DNA of 64,000 bases from CAWDVK01 sp963805715 (lineage in GTDB: Bacteria > Actinomycetota > Actinomycetes > Streptosporangiales > Streptosporangiaceae). The stretch lies in contig CAWDVK010000002.1 in assembly GCA_963805715.1 (NCBI GenBank), positions 186,001 through 250,000 on the forward strand. Reading direction: 5' to 3'. Under the pieces are notes generated by a model. That model saw only the letters and a list, made by a program, of their open reading frames with translations, did no database searches and was not told the origin of the DNA. Below are positions 63,115-64,000 of the stretch, piece after piece (the first letter of the stretch is position 1; each line of letters starts with the position of its first letter). The position numbers and the translations under genes are program-made.

Positions 63115-63252
63115 ATGGCCAGGATTGAAGGCGAGATCGTCATCGGCCGCCCCGTGAATGTGGCGTTTGGCTACGTCGCTGACCAAAGCAACGAGCCGCA
63201 GTACAACCTGCGCACGGTGCGGGCGGAGAAGATCACCGCGGGGCCAGCATGA
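63115..63252 (+). pseudogene. N-terminal stub of an SRPBCC (polyketide-cyclase-like) protein
   Basis: 45 codons: MARIEGEIVIGRPVNVAFGY then VADQSNEPQYNLRTVRAEKI before a stop. This is the typical opening of SRPBCC proteins (EGEI-IGRPV--VFD-VADERNEP-YNP--V-AEKIT-GP) but only the first beta hairpin and helices remain. Ribosome site GGGAGA is 6 nt upstream. The stop overlaps the next ATG (ATGA), so the stub may act as a translated leader for the hydrolase. Confidence 0.72.
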
Positions 63253-64000
63253 ACGCGATGGAATCCAGGAGTGTATTGCTCCACGGTCGGCCGGTGACCT
63301 ACGTCGAGGCGGGCAGCGGCCCCGTGCTGCTGTTGATCCATGGGATGGCGGGCAACATCGGGAACTGGCAGGAGGTGATCGAGCCGCTGGCGCGACACCA
63401 CACCGTCGTCGCGCCCGATCTTCCGGGCCACGGCGCCTCGGCACCCGGCGCTGGCGATTATTCGCTCGGGGCGCTCGCCGCCGGCCTGCGCGATCTGCTC
63501 GTCGTGCTCGGCCACGAACGCGCGACGCTCGTCGGGCATTCGCTCGGCGGCGGGATCGCAATGCAGTTCGCCTACCAGTTCCCCGAGATCACCGAGCGCC
63601 TGGTGCTCGTCTCCAGCGGCGGCCTGGGCCCGGAGGTCAGCCCGGTCCTGCGCGCCGCGGCGCTCCCGGGCGCGGGCCTGTTCATCGCCGCCACCGCCAC
63701 GGCGGGGCGCTCCGGGGGAGCCGCGCTCGCACGCGGGCTGGCGGCTGTCGGGCTGCGGCCGGTCCCTGAGGTCGCCGAGGTCGCTCGCGGCTACGCGTCG
63801 CTCGCCGACCCCGGCCGCCGCGCCGCCTTCCTCGCCACGCTGCGCTCGGTCATCAGCACACGCGGTCAGCGCGTCCACGCCGGCGACCGGCTCTACCTCG
63901 CCGAGGGCGTGCCTGTCCTCATAATCTGGGGTGCGCGTGACCCGATCATCCCCGTCCACCACGGCGAGCACGCCCACCAGGCCATCCCCGGCAGCCGCCT
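63249..64000 (+). CDS. alpha/beta-hydrolase, truncated by window end
   Basis: 250 codons visible. LLHGRPVTYVEAGSGPVLLL then IHGMAGNIGNWQEVIEPLA (oxyanion HGM), VVAPDLPGHGASAPGAGDYS, RATLVGHSLGGGIAMQFAYQ with the GxSxG nucleophile elbow (Ser in GHSLGG) and VPVLIIWGARDPIIPVHHGE carrying the acid Asp. The catalytic His would come after the window end. Epoxide hydrolase/esterase/haloperoxidase-like; substrate unknown. ATG 63249 overlaps the SRPBCC stop. Confidence 0.9.
   Translation, partial: MNAMESRSVLLHGRPVTYVEAGSGPVLLLIHGMAGNIGNWQEVIEPLARHHTVVAPDLPGHGASAPGAGDYSLGALAAGLRDLLVVLGHERATLVGHSLGGGIAMQFAYQFPEITERLVLVSSGGLGPEVSPVLRAAALPGAGLFIAATATAGRSGGAALARGLAAVGLRPVPEVAEVARGYASLADPGRRAAFLATLRSVISTRGQRVHAGDRLYLAEGVPVLIIWGARDPIIPVHHGEHAHQAIPGSR

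Noticed and set aside
1..64000. tRNA, rRNA or riboswitch
   Set aside because: I scanned the gene-free stretches for TTCGANNC-type tRNA arms and for familiar riboswitch cores and found none; a covariance-model scan would be needed to exclude them.

Overview
The window is 64 kb of high-GC (roughly 70 %) DNA. ORF structure, GTG starts, ECF sigma factors, mycothiol-type and DUF-type families and many ATGA-coupled gene pairs all point to an actinomycete, most likely Streptosporangiales or a related lineage. No rRNA, tRNA or CRISPR array was recognised, and nothing fixes the species.

The dominant property is decay. About thirty loci are truncated, internally deleted or frameshifted copies of recognisable families. 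They include malic enzyme, AcuC, alcohol dehydrogenase, FAD oxidoreductase, TetR, phenylacetate-CoA ligase, TrpRS, three SnoaL/SRPBCC-type proteins, ACC deaminase, VapC, RraA, aldehyde dehydrogenase, carboxyethylornithine synthase, several VOC proteins, three transposases and two integrases. They sit between intact genes. Many breaks are single-base indels, often in G/C runs, so some could be sequencing errors. Others are large truncations, internal deletions or a nonsense codon, which sequencing error would not explain.

Layout. 0-6 kb: a frameshifted MFS exporter, a broken winged-helix regulator, one intact membrane protein with a perfect terminator hairpin, then a mosaic of gene fragments. 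6-10.2 kb: an island with a tyrosine integrase, two hic toxin-antitoxin modules in opposite gene order, a secreted seven-repeat beta-propeller-like protein and a second integrase remnant. The divergent integrase/hic arrangement occurs twice. 10.2-19 kb: GYD protein, ECF sigma/VOC operon, fragments, long empty stretches and a lower-GC membrane protein. 19-26 kb: a healthy block with MDR alcohol dehydrogenase, universal stress protein, class C beta-lactamase-like hydrolase, ATP-grasp enzyme and APC permease. 26-39 kb: IS256 and IS66 debris, glycosyltransferase, a nitrobindin-like heme-binding candidate, ICMT-like methyltransferase, DUF1841, AAA/DUF4143 ATPase, and two arrays of repeats with 23-bp period that resemble IS21-type ends. 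40-44 kb: a fused 5-oxoprolinase (HyuA+HyuB). 45-51.6 kb: an ABC-2 exporter operon divergent from a NarL-type two-component system, which is preceded by a translationally coupled Arg-rich small ORF. 51.8-64 kb: broken RraA, integrase remnant, SigG-like sigma factor with a VOC protein, HEAT-repeat protein, M20 amidohydrolase, a pseudogenised carboxyethylornithine synthase, an intact PGM1-like ATP-grasp peptide ligase, and an alpha/beta hydrolase running off the end.

The best candidates for new biology are the repeated integrase/hic units around the propeller protein, the two ATP-grasp loci (one beside a serine amidase-type hydrolase and permease, one of the PGM1 peptide-ligase type), and the exporter operon whose permease carries a large extracytoplasmic lectin/glucanase-like domain and which starts with an EreA/ChaN-like gene.
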